Of a DNA stretch of 64,000 nucleotides, positions 9,776 to 20,047 are shown in pieces. The stretch is from NCBI RefSeq assembly GCF_000632845.1, contig NZ_CP007474.1, positions 620,001 to 684,000 of the forward strand, in the 5' to 3' direction. Numbering within the stretch: position 1 is the first letter of the stretch; each line of letters starts with the position of its first letter. The DNA is from Ehrlichia japonica (lineage in GTDB: Bacteria; Pseudomonadota; Alphaproteobacteria; Rickettsiales; Anaplasmataceae). Made by a program: the position numbers and the translations under genes. The notes under the pieces are model-generated. The model made no database searches and was not told the origin of the DNA. It saw only the letters and a list, made by a program, of their open reading frames with translations.

Positions 9776-10160
9776 TTTAATACTCATTATTATATTAATA
9801 TTATCATTTTCTTCTGCTTACTCTTTTTCAATAGATGAGAAATTGATCAATAATAAAATGGAATTACGTGCAATTGATCTATTTAAAATAGTAAGATGCT
9901 TAATCTGTTCTGGTGAATCCATTTATGAATCGCAATCACAATTAGCTTATGATATGCGTTTAATGATACGCAATAAGATTCAAAATGGTTACGATGATAA
10001 TCAAATAATTACTGAATTACGAGATTATTATGGAAATCAAATAACTATTATGCCGCCATATCATCCAGATACTTACTTGTTATGGATATTACCTACTCTT
10101 GCCTTTGGAATAGGAATAATTGTAATAATGAAACTCATATATAATAAAAAATATAGGTAA
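9759..10160 (+). CDS. ccmH: Cytochrome c maturation protein CcmH
   Basis: 133 residues, GTG start at 9759 overlapping the preceding gene. Signal/anchor helix at ~5-22, then the haem-lyase thiol motif RCLIC (Arg46, Cys47, Cys50) in a three-helix periplasmic domain, and a C-terminal transmembrane helix (~107-127). This is the standard CcmH/CycL layout. It reduces or holds apocytochrome c CXXCH cysteines for haem attachment by CcmF. Being translationally coupled to the upstream membrane protein and close to the ISC operon is unusual for ccm genes, which appear scattered here. Confidence 0.92.
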   Translation: MKIKNNLILIIILILSFSSAYSFSIDEKLINNKMELRAIDLFKIVRCLICSGESIYESQSQLAYDMRLMIRNKIQNGYDDNQIITELRDYYGNQITIMPPYHPDTYLLWILPTLAFGIGIIVIMKLIYNKKYR

Positions 10161-10317
10161 TTCAAGTAGTTATATCTTAATATTAAATTAGATACCAAGA
10201 ATAATCTGATTATCCAAAAATTTATTAACTAACATATTAGAATTATATATATCTCTCCACATCAACTAACAAAATTAAATAATAATCTTAATTACTTATT
10301 GTGATTTTTATAAATCA

Positions 10318-11037
10318 CTAAACTTTTTGTGCAGTTAAAATATAATTTACAGAAATATCATTGGATAATATCCAATTTCTTCTTATTACATCAAAATTTA
10401 TTCCCATGATGTCTTTTACAAATATACCATTAGATAAAAATAAATTTGTGATTTCTGAAGGTTTGACAAACCTATTCCATTGATGAGTATTACGCGGAAC
10501 AAAATTAAAAATATATTCAGCACATATTATCGCATATAACCAAGATTTCATAGTTCTATTTAATGTAGATAGAAATATTATCCCATTATTACTTAATACA
10601 TTGTTTATAGCATTTATAAACACTGATAAATTATCAACATGCTCAATTACCTCCATAACAGTAATAATATCATATTTTTCCTTATTACTAATTAAAGATT
10701 CTATATCTATGCAGCAATAATTTAAATTACATAGATCACGCTCTAAAGCATGTGCTTTAGCAATGTTAATACTTTCTTCGCTAGCATCTATACCAAGAAC
10801 TTTCATACCCAAACGCGCCATAGACTCTGATAATAACCCACCTCCACAACCAATATCAAGAACTGACAATGATTTAAAATCTGCTCCAGGCATAGCCTTA
10901 TTTATGTAATCAACAATATACTTTATTCTTAAAGGATGTATTTTATGCAAAACCTTGAATGGACCACTTTCATCCCACCATTTATCAGCTATCTTCGAAA
11001 ACTTTGATAACTCATCTTGATTAATTGTTTGATTCAT
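10318..11037 (-). CDS. ubiG: Ubiquinone biosynthesis O-methyltransferase UbiG
   Basis: 239 residues. SAM-dependent methyltransferase performing both O-methylations in ubiquinone synthesis. Motif I is VLDIGCGGGLLSE (~residues 60-72); the N-terminus has the UbiG-type FSKIADKWWDE block and, downstream, the HQWNRFV segment. The ATG at 11037 overlaps the rpiB stop (ATGA), so the two are translationally coupled. Length is that of the family. Confidence 0.95.
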   Translation of the reverse strand: MNQTINQDELSKFSKIADKWWDESGPFKVLHKIHPLRIKYIVDYINKAMPGADFKSLSVLDIGCGGGLLSESMARLGMKVLGIDASEESINIAKAHALERDLCNLNYCCIDIESLISNKEKYDIITVMEVIEHVDNLSVFINAINNVLSNNGIIFLSTLNRTMKSWLYAIICAEYIFNFVPRNTHQWNRFVKPSEITNLFLSNGIFVKDIMGINFDVIRRNWILSNDISVNYILTAQKV

Positions 11038-11474
11038 AAATAATTATCTATTTTTGCTATTCTTTGTACATGTCTTCCTTCAGAAAACTTTGTAGTAAGA
11101 AATTTATAAACTATAGACTGAGCTTCTTCATAACTAACATATCTAGCTCCAAGACACAGTATATTAGCATTGTTATGTTCACGCGCTAACCTAGCTACTT
11201 CGACATTGTAGCACAAAGCTGCTCTAATTTTCTTGTGACGATTTGCTACAATACTCATTCCAATACCTGTACCACATATTAGAATACCAAACCCTAAAGT
11301 ATTATTAATAACACAATTTACAACATTTTGTACATAATCCGGGTAATCTACAGCAATACTAGATTCCATGCAACCATAATCCTCTACTATATAACCTAAG
11401 CCATCTAGATATAACTTAATAACTAATCTTAACTCTATCCCAGCATGATCAGAAGAAATAAAAATTTTCTGCAT
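11034..11474 (-). CDS. rpiB: Ribose-5-phosphate isomerase B
   Basis: Interconverts ribose 5-phosphate and ribulose 5-phosphate in the pentose phosphate pathway. RpiB/LacAB signatures: SSDHAG at the N-terminus, the active-site Cys in GILICGTGIGMS and the REHNNANILCLGAR block. 146 residues from the ATG at 11474 (MQKIFISSDHAG), preferred because family members start a few residues before the first strand; an in-frame ATG at 11483 would add three residues. Followed directly by ubiG with a 4-nt overlap. Confidence 0.94.
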   Translation of the reverse strand: MQKIFISSDHAGIELRLVIKLYLDGLGYIVEDYGCMESSIAVDYPDYVQNVVNCVINNTLGFGILICGTGIGMSIVANRHKKIRAALCYNVEVARLAREHNNANILCLGARYVSYEEAQSIVYKFLTTKFSEGRHVQRIAKIDNYL

Positions 11475-11632
11475 AGTTAGCATAATTCAACATGATTTAA
11501 TATCTATATGAAATAGTATGAAAAGTCAATATCATAAATACAATCACAACTTAAACGTTAAATTTCTCTTTACAAATTCAAGATAATGGTGTAAGAAATC
11601 TACTATAAGTTTTAAGTAAGTTTGTTTGGAAT

Positions 11633-11866
11633 ATGAGTAAAGAAAATTCAGGAAACATTATAAAATGTACTTTATCTTATTTAAATAATATTAAATCTTA
11701 TGTATCTGCTTTCAAAAAGAATATAATAGAGGCTTTTGAGTCTGGGTTAATCACAGAAGATCAATTTGCTTATATGGTATATTATGTAACAAGGTTTATA
11801 AAAAAAATTGAAATATACGAAAATGTATTTCTAGAGATATACAATAATTATGTTATATGTGAGTAG
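11633..11866 (+). CDS. Small hypothetical protein
   Basis: 77 residues, no recognised family. Predicted mostly helical, with charged stretches and no signal peptide or membrane segment. The start is the ATG at 11633; AGTAAG lies upstream but there is no strong ribosome site. Isolated between rpiB and a gene-poor region. Non-random composition (balanced charges, aromatic residues) argues mildly for a real gene, perhaps Ehrlichia-specific. Confidence 0.45.
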   Translation: MSKENSGNIIKCTLSYLNNIKSYVSAFKKNIIEAFESGLITEDQFAYMVYYVTRFIKKIEIYENVFLEIYNNYVICE

Positions 11867-12577
11867 TATCACCTATCTTTATTTATGTAGTGGTAATTAG
11901 CTTTTTTTACTGTATATAGTTGTTTAATATAGTAATATTTTTATCATTTTATCCTTTCTTTTTACAATATTTGTATTTCTGTTTTTTATTTAGAAAAGAA
12001 TTAACAGTTAATAATATAATTTCCTCTTAATTACTTAGCAAAAATATAGTAATGCCTTATGAAATTTCTTAAATTCAATCATATAAATATATTTCTGGTA
12101 TACTATGTAATCCCAAAATACAAAGGTTTTTACAATGTATTTACATAGTAGTGAGATATATAATACATGAATTTACAAGTAAAGATTTTTTAAAGTTGCA
12201 TTACATATACTATATGTAAAAAATGATTTATAGAAATTTTTGACCTACATTAATTATAATGATATCATCCTTTAAGCTTTACCATTAGATTAACTACTTC
12301 TTTAAACATAAAAGTTGATATATAAATTAAGAGCAACATGTTACTTTTTACTTTTAAAGAACTTCACATGTCGTCAACATAACTTTCTCATAGGTCATTA
12401 CATTAGATCTAAAAAGATTTATAAATCACATCTCTATATATTAATAAAATCTTCTATTTTAAAGCATAATTAAAATCTTTATTTCAGATATATACATAAT
12501 AACATCCACTGTTCATAAATTTTCCCTTAAGCAATATAGTACATGCAATACAACTTTAAAAATTTTTAAATAAATTA

Positions 12578-12805
12578 TTAATTTTCACTAATTACAATGA
12601 TACTAATACCTCGTTTGTATATCACACTTATTTCTTTTCTAACTCTTAAGTTAAAAGTTTTGTACATTACCATTATCCTACTTATAGAAAAATATCTTTC
12701 ATAAATGGCCAATCCATCTTTACCAACACTTTCAATATTTATTAAAAAACTTCCCTTAATTCTGATTTGATAAACTGTATGTAATCTTTTAGTTTTGATG
12801 TCCAT
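12578..12805 (-). CDS. Doubtful 75-residue open frame
   Basis: 75 residues with mixed Ile/Lys/Arg content, no known domain and no good ribosome site. It stands alone in the middle of a 1.8 kb space. It could be a lineage-specific small protein, a decayed remnant or chance; listed because nothing else occupies the region. Confidence 0.2.
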   Translation of the reverse strand: MDIKTKRLHTVYQIRIKGSFLINIESVGKDGLAIYERYFSISRIMVMYKTFNLRVRKEISVIYKRGISIIVISEN

Positions 12806-13556
12806 TGCAAACTCAATAACATATATTATTGCAATTTATATAAATAACTCCATCCAATTTACAGCATTATAAAAATTTCTCATTCCAGGCTTATAATGCC
12901 CCACTTTCATTACTAATACATCAATAACCATTATTAAACCAATACATACTAACAACATACTTGCAGCCAACGTTCACACACAAAATCTACATCACAAACT
13001 ATATGATTATGGATTACTAAATTTCTCCAATGCAACTACATAAGTAACCTACTTACCTGTATATGTATTTGATTATCATAAGAACAGAATATAGACTATT
13101 AATCTTATACAATACTATTTAATAAAGAAAACCATTTTACATCTATTAAATTATTAAATGACATCAATACAGTATTTTATAACTTAAGTCACTTCTAGAA
13201 CTAATTTCTTTAAAGTATTCATCCTATACTACTTGTAGCCTTAGTTGATAATATGGGTCTATGAAAAATATTTATACTAATTGCTATTTTTTTTGGGACT
13301 TTATAACAACTTTTTGTCGTAACTTTTCTGAAACTTTTAATAATTACCCTTAATATAACAATATTATTTCTTTTATAAGGTTTAATCTTTTGCTCTTTTC
13401 CTATGTAAAGTATGCGGACATAGCATTAATATATTAAGATAATAAACTTATTAGGAAATATATTATCTAATTTAACAGTAAACACTATAAAAATTACTAT
13501 TACAATGAGAAACTAAAATTAATAATAGCACAATAATAAACACTACCACCTATAAT

Positions 13557-13589
13557 CTTGAATAATAAAAGATATGCTTATTATTCAAG
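13557..13589. repeat. Perfect 12-bp inverted repeat downstream of mdh
   Basis: Arms CTTGAATAATAA (13557-13568) and TTATTATTCAAG (13578-13589) with a 9-nt loop. It lies 66 bp beyond the mdh stop. Neither side is followed by a T tract, so it is not a classical intrinsic terminator, although it could still stop or stabilise the mdh transcript. Confidence 0.75.
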
Positions 13590-13655
13590 ACACAGGATAC
13601 AGTATAGAAATAACTAAAATTTTGACAGATTAAGATAAAAGTCCGACAACAAATA

Positions 13656-14597
13656 CTAAATATTACTCACTAACTTCTTAATTAACATAACAGAATTATT
13701 AAATACATTATTTTCCTCTTCAGTTAGTTGAAGCTCTATTATTTTTTCTACGCCATTTTTGCCAATAATTACAGGCACACCTACAAATAAATCATAGATT
13801 CCATATTCTCCTTTTAAATAAACGGAACAAGATAATACTAACCTTCTATCATTTAAATAAGAATCAATCATCAATAAAGCAGACTCAGCAGGAGCATAAT
13901 AAGCTGAACCTGTTTTTAACAAACTGACTATTTCCTCACCACCTTTTCTAGTCCTTTCTATAATTTCATCAATTTTATCTTGTGTAATCAAATTGGTTTT
14001 TATTAAATCAGCAATAGATATTCCACCAACTGATGAGTATTTTACTAAAGGAAGCATTAGATCTCCATGACCACCCAATACTAAAGAATTCACACTATCT
14101 ACTGATACATTCAATTCTTTTGCAATAAAATAAGAGAACCTTGCTGCATCAAGTATCCCAGCCATACCAACAACCATATTACTTGGCAAATTTGAATACT
14201 TATACATAGCTAAAACCATGACATCAAGTGGATTAGTAACTACAACAACAAATGCATTAGGAGCATATTTAGCAATATTTTCTGCTACTTCTTTTATAAC
14301 ATTAACATTAGTATTAATCAGATCATCACGACTCATACCAGGCTTTCTAGCTATCCCAGCAGTAACAACAATTGCATCAGCACCTTCGATATCAGTATAA
14401 CTACTAGCACCTAATATTTCTCCATTATACCTTCCTACTGCTGAAGATTCAGCCATATCAAGTGCCTTCCCTTTAGCTACACCATCATTAATATCTAATA
14501 AAACCACATCTCCCAAATTTTTTAACCTAGCTAAATATGCTACCATACCTCCAATATTACCTGCACCAATAAGAGCAATCTTTTTACGCTTAATCAT
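13656..14597 (-). CDS. mdh: Malate dehydrogenase
   Basis: Oxidises malate to oxaloacetate with NAD in the TCA cycle. LDH-like MDH family: NAD-binding GAGNIGG near the N-terminus, [10 protein letters not shown], catalytic histidine in GGHGD, and the substrate-binding arginines of the [10 protein letters not shown] loop. 313 residues from the ATG at 14597, preferred over an in-frame upstream codon (14621) because AGGGA lies about 7 nt before it and the protein then begins [13 protein letters not shown], as in the family. Single gene by spacing; folB is 73 bp upstream on the same strand. Confidence 0.96.
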   Translation of the reverse strand: MIKRKKIALIGAGNIGGMVAYLARLKNLGDVVLLDINDGVAKGKALDMAESSAVGRYNGEILGASSYTDIEGADAIVVTAGIARKPGMSRDDLINTNVNVIKEVAENIAKYAPNAFVVVVTNPLDVMVLAMYKYSNLPSNMVVGMAGILDAARFSYFIAKELNVSVDSVNSLVLGGHGDLMLPLVKYSSVGGISIADLIKTNLITQDKIDEIIERTRKGGEEIVSLLKTGSAYYAPAESALLMIDSYLNDRRLVLSCSVYLKGEYGIYDLFVGVPVIIGKNGVEKIIELQLTEEENNVFNNSVMLIKKLVSNI

Positions 14598-14670
14598 ATT
14601 TTCCCTATACTTCAACCACACTTATGAAGTTTACATAATTACAAAATATATAACAATACTTAATACTGAA

Positions 14671-15018
14671 CTAGTTATTACTTTCTGTAGATTCCAATAC
14701 AATACTAATATTACTATCTGTTCCACAAGCACAAGATTTGCATAGTTTTAAATAACAATGGCAAATCTTTTCATCTGCCATAATATAAGCCAATAAATCT
14801 GATGCCATTGTTTCTAATAACAAAAAATACCGTGAACTAACAAACTTAACCAAGTTATTGCTAAATACACTGTAATCTACAGTATCATTAATATCATATA
14901 TAGCAGAAGAGCGAAGAGTTAAGTCACAATCTATTACTATTTTTTGTCTTACAACTTTTTCCCAACAACGTATTCCTACATAAGAATAGGTTGTCAATCC
15001 ATGAATTTGTATTTTCAT
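14671..15018 (-). CDS. folB: Dihydroneopterin aldolase
   Basis: 115 residues. FolB-type fold. It cleaves dihydroneopterin to 6-hydroxymethyl-dihydropterin in folate synthesis. Candidate conserved residues are Glu20 (GIRCWEK), the DTVDYS block (45-50), LLETMASDL (67-75) and Lys94 in LKLCKS, standing for the usual KP motif. It diverges from textbook FolB: cysteines follow the lysine where Pro/Ala are usual. folE at 23884-24456 supplies the upstream step of the same pathway. Confidence 0.85.
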   Translation of the reverse strand: MKIQIHGLTTYSYVGIRCWEKVVRQKIVIDCDLTLRSSAIYDINDTVDYSVFSNNLVKFVSSRYFLLLETMASDLLAYIMADEKICHCYLKLCKSCACGTDSNISIVLESTESNN

Positions 15019-15230
15019 CTTAATAGGTTATATTAAATACGTAATAGATAATAAAATATAAAGGCAAGTGTATACTATCATTAACAGAAATTCAACAAAA
15101 ATACCTAACAGATTCTTACTTTATTATAAATTTTTTCGGTGTTAAACTCATAACTTTTTACAAAACACTATTGTATTTAATTTTATATAGTATAAATATC
15201 AATGTTGAAATAATTGAGAATAATGTAAAA

Positions 15231-15821
15231 ATGTTTTTATATAATTACTTTCCTTTTAAAAAAAAAAATAAACAAGATCAAGATGGTAACAAACTTTGCT
15301 ATTCAGGAGGAATAAGAAGGTTTAGCAGTATATTAATAGATCTGACTATTTTAATATTTATATTACAAATTATACACAATGTATATTCTTATTTCTTTAT
15401 GTATGAGCAAGCAGATAGCACTGTAATAAAAATTATAGAAAAATATAAAATGAGTGCACCATTAACTGAACAAGAAGAACAAATTAAAAATAGATATGTA
15501 TATAAGGCCATTTGTGGACAAATTATTCAAATTATTGCACTTTACATATATGCTACATATAGCTGGGTTAAATTTTCTGCAACATTAGGAAAATTTTTGA
15601 CAGGGTTAAGAGTTGTTGATGCTACAACTTTGCAAAAAATAACATTATCTCAATCAACTAAACGTATTGTTGGATCTATTTTTTCCTCACTACCGTTATG
15701 CTTAGGAATATTATGGTGTAACTTTAATAAACGTAAACAAACATGGCATGATAAAATAGCAAACACTGTTGTAGTAACTAATAAAAGCTTAAAAAATTAT
15801 CATAATAACCATAACTCATGA
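15231..15821 (+). CDS. RDD-family membrane protein
   Basis: 196 residues from the ATG at 15231; an in-frame TTG at 15171 would add 20 residues. RDD pattern: GGIRRFSSILIDLTILIFIL (first helix with Arg and Asp), a second hydrophobic helix near the centre (ICGQIIQIIALYIYATYSW), LGKFLTGLRVVD, and a weaker C-terminal helix. Inner-membrane protein of unknown transport function; RDD proteins have been linked to ion exchange in some bacteria. Convergent with tsaD across a repeat-containing spacer. Confidence 0.8.
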   Translation: MFLYNYFPFKKKNKQDQDGNKLCYSGGIRRFSSILIDLTILIFILQIIHNVYSYFFMYEQADSTVIKIIEKYKMSAPLTEQEEQIKNRYVYKAICGQIIQIIALYIYATYSWVKFSATLGKFLTGLRVVDATTLQKITLSQSTKRIVGSIFSSLPLCLGILWCNFNKRKQTWHDKIANTVVVTNKSLKNYHNNHNS

Positions 15822-16459
15822 TTTTATTAAAAATAAAAAAAGCATGTATTAACATAAATATTTCAAATTACGTACATAATGTATATAAAATGCAATTTTG
15901 AGTACTTTCACGTGTTTCTATCAAAAAATCGAACTCAGATTTTCAGTACATATATGATCTAATAGTACCCTCTTCCACAGATTATTTGAATACTTTAATA
16001 ATAGTAATAAAATTATCAATATTTTACACTTCCGATGCAATTTTTTTGTTATTTATCCTTTTTATATCACCCATAAATACCATCCATTTATTTCACAATA
16101 TCACAAGACTATGATTACTGGGTTATTAGATATCATAATACTAACCTATATCTTATCGGTTACAGTATTTTTTACTACAGATCAAACAATAATTTATCAA
16201 AAAAACCAAAAAATATAACTATTAAATTACACTAGCTTTTACTAAAAACTCTCCGCATAAAATATCTAAATATACTAGTATATACTGCACAATATTAATT
16301 TTAGTCTAAATATAAAATATGCTTTCTTTTAAAACACACAGAAAACTTGTATCAGTAAAGGAATTGCTAAGTAAAGCATAGAATTTATATTACAACTTAA
16401 GCAATAACGCTAATACAAGCTAAATAATGATTTACATATTACAATTTTTACTGATAAAA
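15822..16459. other. Intergenic, nothing recognised
   Basis: AT-rich spacer between the RDD gene and the tandem repeat block. No open frame, RNA gene or repeat stands out. Confidence 0.5.
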
Positions 16460-17064
16460 TTAATATCAAAGCTAGATATTATCTAATTCATAATTATCAT
16501 GAGAGCACTAAAAATTCATAATCTTCCTTAGTATACTAAACCTTTTACTTTTTAAGTAAAACCTCAACTAAAACTTTAATAATTCCTGCTATACAAGATA
16601 TATCAAAGTTATATATCGTTAGTGCATAATTATTATGAGAACGCTAAAAAGTCATAATCTTTTCTACTATACTAAACCTTTTATTTTGAAAGCAGAACCT
16701 CAACTAAAACTTTAAAAGTTCCTGTTATACAAGATTATCAAAGTTATATATCGTTAGTGCATAATTACTATGAGAATGCTAAAAAGTCATAATCTTTTCT
16801 ACTATACTGAACCTTTTACTTTTTAAGTAAAATCTCAACTAAAACTTTAAAAATTCCTGCTATACAAGATTATCAAAGTTATATGTCATTAGTGCATAAT
16901 TATTATGAGAATGATAAAAATTTATACTCTTTTCTACTATACTAAACCTTTCACTTTTAAAGTAAAATCTAAATTAAAGCTTAAAAAGCCCCTACTATAC
17001 AAGATATAGCAGAATCATATATTTACTCTAACGCATAATTATTATGAGAATAACAAAAAATTAT
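16460..17064. repeat. ~135-bp tandem repeat array (about 4.4 copies)
   Basis: Units begin with CATAATTATTATGAGA or a near match at 16489, 16625, 16760, 16895 and 17034, giving periods of 136, 135, 135 and 139 bp. A degenerate piece precedes the first unit, and the last partial unit abuts the tsaD stop. Inside units 1 and 3 is the perfect hairpin TTTTACTT-TTT-AAGTAAAA; units 2 and 4 have imperfect versions. The copies have diverged by a few percent and encode no conserved frame. The array fills the space between convergent genes. Confidence 0.9.
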
Positions 17065-18117
17065 CTACTTCTTTGGTATACTAAATTTTAAATTTTCTAA
17101 AGGCCATCTTGCTTTTGGAGCAAAATCTAAATTTGAAATATAACCTTTTGCTAAATTTTCAATACCAGCCCATCCTATCATAATTCCATTATCAGTACAC
17201 AACTTACTTGGAGGATATAATACTTCAAAATCATTATCATCTGCACACATTAACATACGGCTACGTAATAATTTATTAGCTGCAACACCACCAGTAACTA
17301 CTAACTTATGAATTCTCTGATCTATAGCCTTCGACATTACAATTGCATTATTAATTCTATTTGCTAATATATCACCAACACAATCTTGAAAAGATGCTGA
17401 AATATCACATATGAATTCATGATTTATACATCCCTGACTTGCAATAATATTTTTTACAGCAGTTTTAAGACCAGAAAATGAAAAATCACATCCAGGACGG
17501 TTAGTTAATGCTCGTGGTAAAATAAAGTTTTTACCATCGCCAAACAAAGACCTTTCTTCAATAATTGGTCCTCCAGGATATCCAAGATTTAACATCCTTG
17601 CTACTTTATCAAATACCTCTCCCAAAGAATCATCTAAAGAAGAACCTAACTTATAATAACATCCTACATCATAAGCCACCAAGAATTGACAATGTCCTCC
17701 AGATATTATCAATAATAGAAATGGAAAATCAACTTCGTAAAACATACGAATAATTAAAGCATGAGCTTCTAAATGATTAATTTCAATAATAGGCTTATCA
17801 ATAACACTAGCAATTGCTTTAGCCATCATTATACCAACTATCAATCCACCAATAAGTCCTGGACCAGTAGTAACGGCAATAGCATCGATACTACTTAAAG
17901 AAATTTGTGATTCTTCTATACAGTTACGCATTAAACCGCACAAATAATTAATATGAGCACGAGATGCAATTTCTGGAACAACTCCACCATATACTAAATG
18001 CTCTTGCTGCGAAAGAATCTTATGAGACAAAACCTCTTTATTACTATTTACAATAGCAACAGCAGTCTCATCACAACTTGTTTCTATACCCAATACTATC
18101 TTTACTGACTTATTCAC
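17065..18117 (-). CDS. tsaD: tRNA threonylcarbamoyladenosine transferase TsaD
   Basis: 350 residues. Kae1/TsaD family ATPase that forms t6A37 on ANN-decoding tRNAs together with TsaB/E/C. N-terminal GIETSCDET, metal-binding His115 and His119 in NHLEAHA, the ISGGHCQF phosphate loop, and TGGVAANKLLR near the C-terminus are all intact. It ends exactly at the tandem repeat block. Its start lies 5 bp after the stop of the TAXI receptor gene, so tpiA, the TAXI gene and tsaD look like one operon. Confidence 0.96.
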   Translation of the reverse strand: MNKSVKIVLGIETSCDETAVAIVNSNKEVLSHKILSQQEHLVYGGVVPEIASRAHINYLCGLMRNCIEESQISLSSIDAIAVTTGPGLIGGLIVGIMMAKAIASVIDKPIIEINHLEAHALIIRMFYEVDFPFLLLIISGGHCQFLVAYDVGCYYKLGSSLDDSLGEVFDKVARMLNLGYPGGPIIEERSLFGDGKNFILPRALTNRPGCDFSFSGLKTAVKNIIASQGCINHEFICDISASFQDCVGDILANRINNAIVMSKAIDQRIHKLVVTGGVAANKLLRSRMLMCADDNDFEVLYPPSKLCTDNGIMIGWAGIENLAKGYISNLDFAPKARWPLENLKFSIPKK

Positions 18118-18122
18118 ACTTT

Positions 18123-19109
18123 TTATTCTATAGCCCCAATTTCCCTATAATAACGCTCAGCACCATCATGCATAGGAGTAATATCTGACTTAGTCGCCAT
18201 ATCTTGCAGAGTAAGAGTCTTCAAAGCTCCAGTAATACCACGTAGTTCTCGTAAATGAGTTACTATAGATTTTACTATCTTATATGCTAAATCGTCACTT
18301 AATTCTGTAGTTGTAACCAGAGATGCCTTTACTGACACAGTCTGTATATCTGATGGATTGTTATATAATTTACCATCGATAATATCCCTTTGATAATAAG
18401 GATACTTAGCATGTAAATCGGCTATTAATTTATCATCCAAAGAAATAAATGTTATATCACAAGTTGCAGATGCTTCCTGAATAGAGGCATTAGGATGCCC
18501 AATTACATCTACCATTACATCAATTTTATTGTCACATAAAGCTTGCGCTTGTTCTGACGACTTTAATTCTGCCATAACAGAAAAATCTTTTCTAGTCCAA
18601 CCTTTTTCCTTTAATAGCTTTAACATTGCTACTCTTACCCCAGTACCAGGAGTACCAATATTCACTCTTTTGCCTTTTATATCATCAATTACTGACATAT
18701 TAGAGTCTTTTCTAACAACAATAGTAATGTATTCCCTATGCAAAGATGCTAACATTCTTAAATTGTCCATCGGAGGCATTTTCTCATAAAATCCTAATCC
18801 ATTATAAGCGTAGTACTCTAAGTCTGATTGAACAATGCTTACATCCATATTTGAATAACGTATAGAATTCAGATTGTATACACTCCCAGTAGTAGAAGAA
18901 ATAGAACAAATTACCTTACTATCACTCTTATCATAATCAGTTGTCATAAATCTACAGATACTACCTCCTATCAGATAATATACTCCTGTCATAGAACCAG
19001 TACCAATCAAGATATATTGTTTATCTAAACCATCTACATCTGGTGAAGCAATTGCATTATTAAAAAGCACACTAATAATAAATGAACATATAACTAATAC
19101 TTTTTTCAT
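18123..19109 (-). CDS. TAXI-family TRAP transporter solute-binding protein
   Basis: 328 residues. Signal peptide ~1-21 ([21 protein letters not shown]), then a periplasmic binding domain beginning [18 protein letters not shown], the typical TAXI motif near the ligand pocket, with later [15 protein letters not shown] and [14 protein letters not shown] receptors feed a fused TRAP permease; the ligand is unknown and glutamate or other carboxylates are only family guesses. No permease gene is in this window. It shares one base with the tpiA stop. Confidence 0.9.
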   Translation of the reverse strand: MKKVLVICSFIISVLFNNAIASPDVDGLDKQYILIGTGSMTGVYYLIGGSICRFMTTDYDKSDSKVICSISSTTGSVYNLNSIRYSNMDVSIVQSDLEYYAYNGLGFYEKMPPMDNLRMLASLHREYITIVVRKDSNMSVIDDIKGKRVNIGTPGTGVRVAMLKLLKEKGWTRKDFSVMAELKSSEQAQALCDNKIDVMVDVIGHPNASIQEASATCDITFISLDDKLIADLHAKYPYYQRDIIDGKLYNNPSDIQTVSVKASLVTTTELSDDLAYKIVKSIVTHLRELRGITGALKTLTLQDMATKSDITPMHDGAERYYREIGAIE

Positions 19110-19831
19110 TAGTTTTGCCTCACATTTACAGCACTATATATTATATCACAAAAACTATTTAACTTTAAACTCGCACTACCAACCAACACACCAGATAACT
19201 GGTTTATACCAATAACATCCTTTATATTATTTTGATTTACCGCACCACCGTATATAATGTCAGATGTATTATCATATGATCTAATAATATCTAAAGACTC
19301 AATTATAATATCAATAGAAGGTATACTATTACTTCCTATCGCCCATACAGGCTCATAAGCAATGATGAATTTACCATGCTTAGGAAAAGAATTATAACAT
19401 TGATTTAACAAAGTATCTCTTAACATACCATTTTCTCTATCCAATAAAGTTTCTCCAATACAAATGATTGGTATCAATCCTGCATTCATTGCAGCACTTG
19501 CTTTTAACTGCACATAATGATCAGATTCATGAAACATGTTTCTCCTTTCAGAATGACCTACTATTACATAACTACACCCACAGCTATATAACATCTTAGC
19601 ACTAACTTCTCCTGTATATTTTCCCTCAGCTTCATAAAAACAATTCTGTGCACCAAGTTTTATATTAGGAATACAATCAACTATCTTAGACAATGCAATA
19701 AAAGGCGGACACAACACTATCTCTACATCAGCCTTTACATTAGCTAGGCTAGCACTTAATTGTTGTGTAAAAGAGGAAAAGGTAAGAAAGTCACCATACA
19801 TCTTCCAATTAGCAACGATGAGCAATGACAT
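19109..19831 (-). CDS. tpiA: Triosephosphate isomerase
   Basis: 240 residues. Interconverts dihydroxyacetone phosphate and glyceraldehyde 3-phosphate. Active-site residues are present: Asn8 and Lys10 (ANWKM), His93 (VGHSERR), Glu160 ([10 protein letters not shown]), and the phosphate loop YGGAVN/LVGSASL. The active-site lid is near residues 161-172. First gene of the tpiA-TAXI-tsaD set; its stop overlaps the next start by one base. Confidence 0.96.
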   Translation of the reverse strand: MSLLIVANWKMYGDFLTFSSFTQQLSASLANVKADVEIVLCPPFIALSKIVDCIPNIKLGAQNCFYEAEGKYTGEVSAKMLYSCGCSYVIVGHSERRNMFHESDHYVQLKASAAMNAGLIPIICIGETLLDRENGMLRDTLLNQCYNSFPKHGKFIIAYEPVWAIGSNSIPSIDIIIESLDIIRSYDNTSDIIYGGAVNQNNIKDVIGINQLSGVLVGSASLKLNSFCDIIYSAVNVRQN

Positions 19832-19852
19832 AAAAATTACTAATAAAACGTG

Positions 19853-19925
19853 TGCCGGCTATAAGAATTGAACTCATAACCCTCTGATTACAAATCAGAT
19901 GCTCTACCAGTTGAGCTAAGCCGGC
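19853..19925 (-). tRNA. tRNA-Thr(TGT)
   Basis: 73 nt without encoded CCA. The acceptor GCCGGCT/AGCCGGC is perfect with discriminator A; the anticodon stem CTGAT/ATCAG carries loop TTTGTAA with anticodon TGT. T loop TTCAATT, T stem with one G-U pair. Confidence 0.96.
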
Positions 19926-20047
19926 TAGAATTCTTTATAATTCTATATGATATAATGTTATAAAAGTCAATAGAAATCATATTTTCTATCTAACTATATT
20001 ATTTTGCATGTATAATAAGCATAATTTATCATTACATTATTTTAATT

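Larger units (their letters stand above)
11867..13655. other. Long gene-poor region (~1.8 kb)
   Basis: Very AT-rich. One open frame of 75 codons exists on the minus strand (12578-12805, ATG start, no recognisable domain), and I do not trust it as a gene. A perfect 12-bp inverted repeat lies near the mdh end (13557-13589). No tRNA, no recognisable pseudogene remains and no tandem repeat array were seen. Confidence 0.55.
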
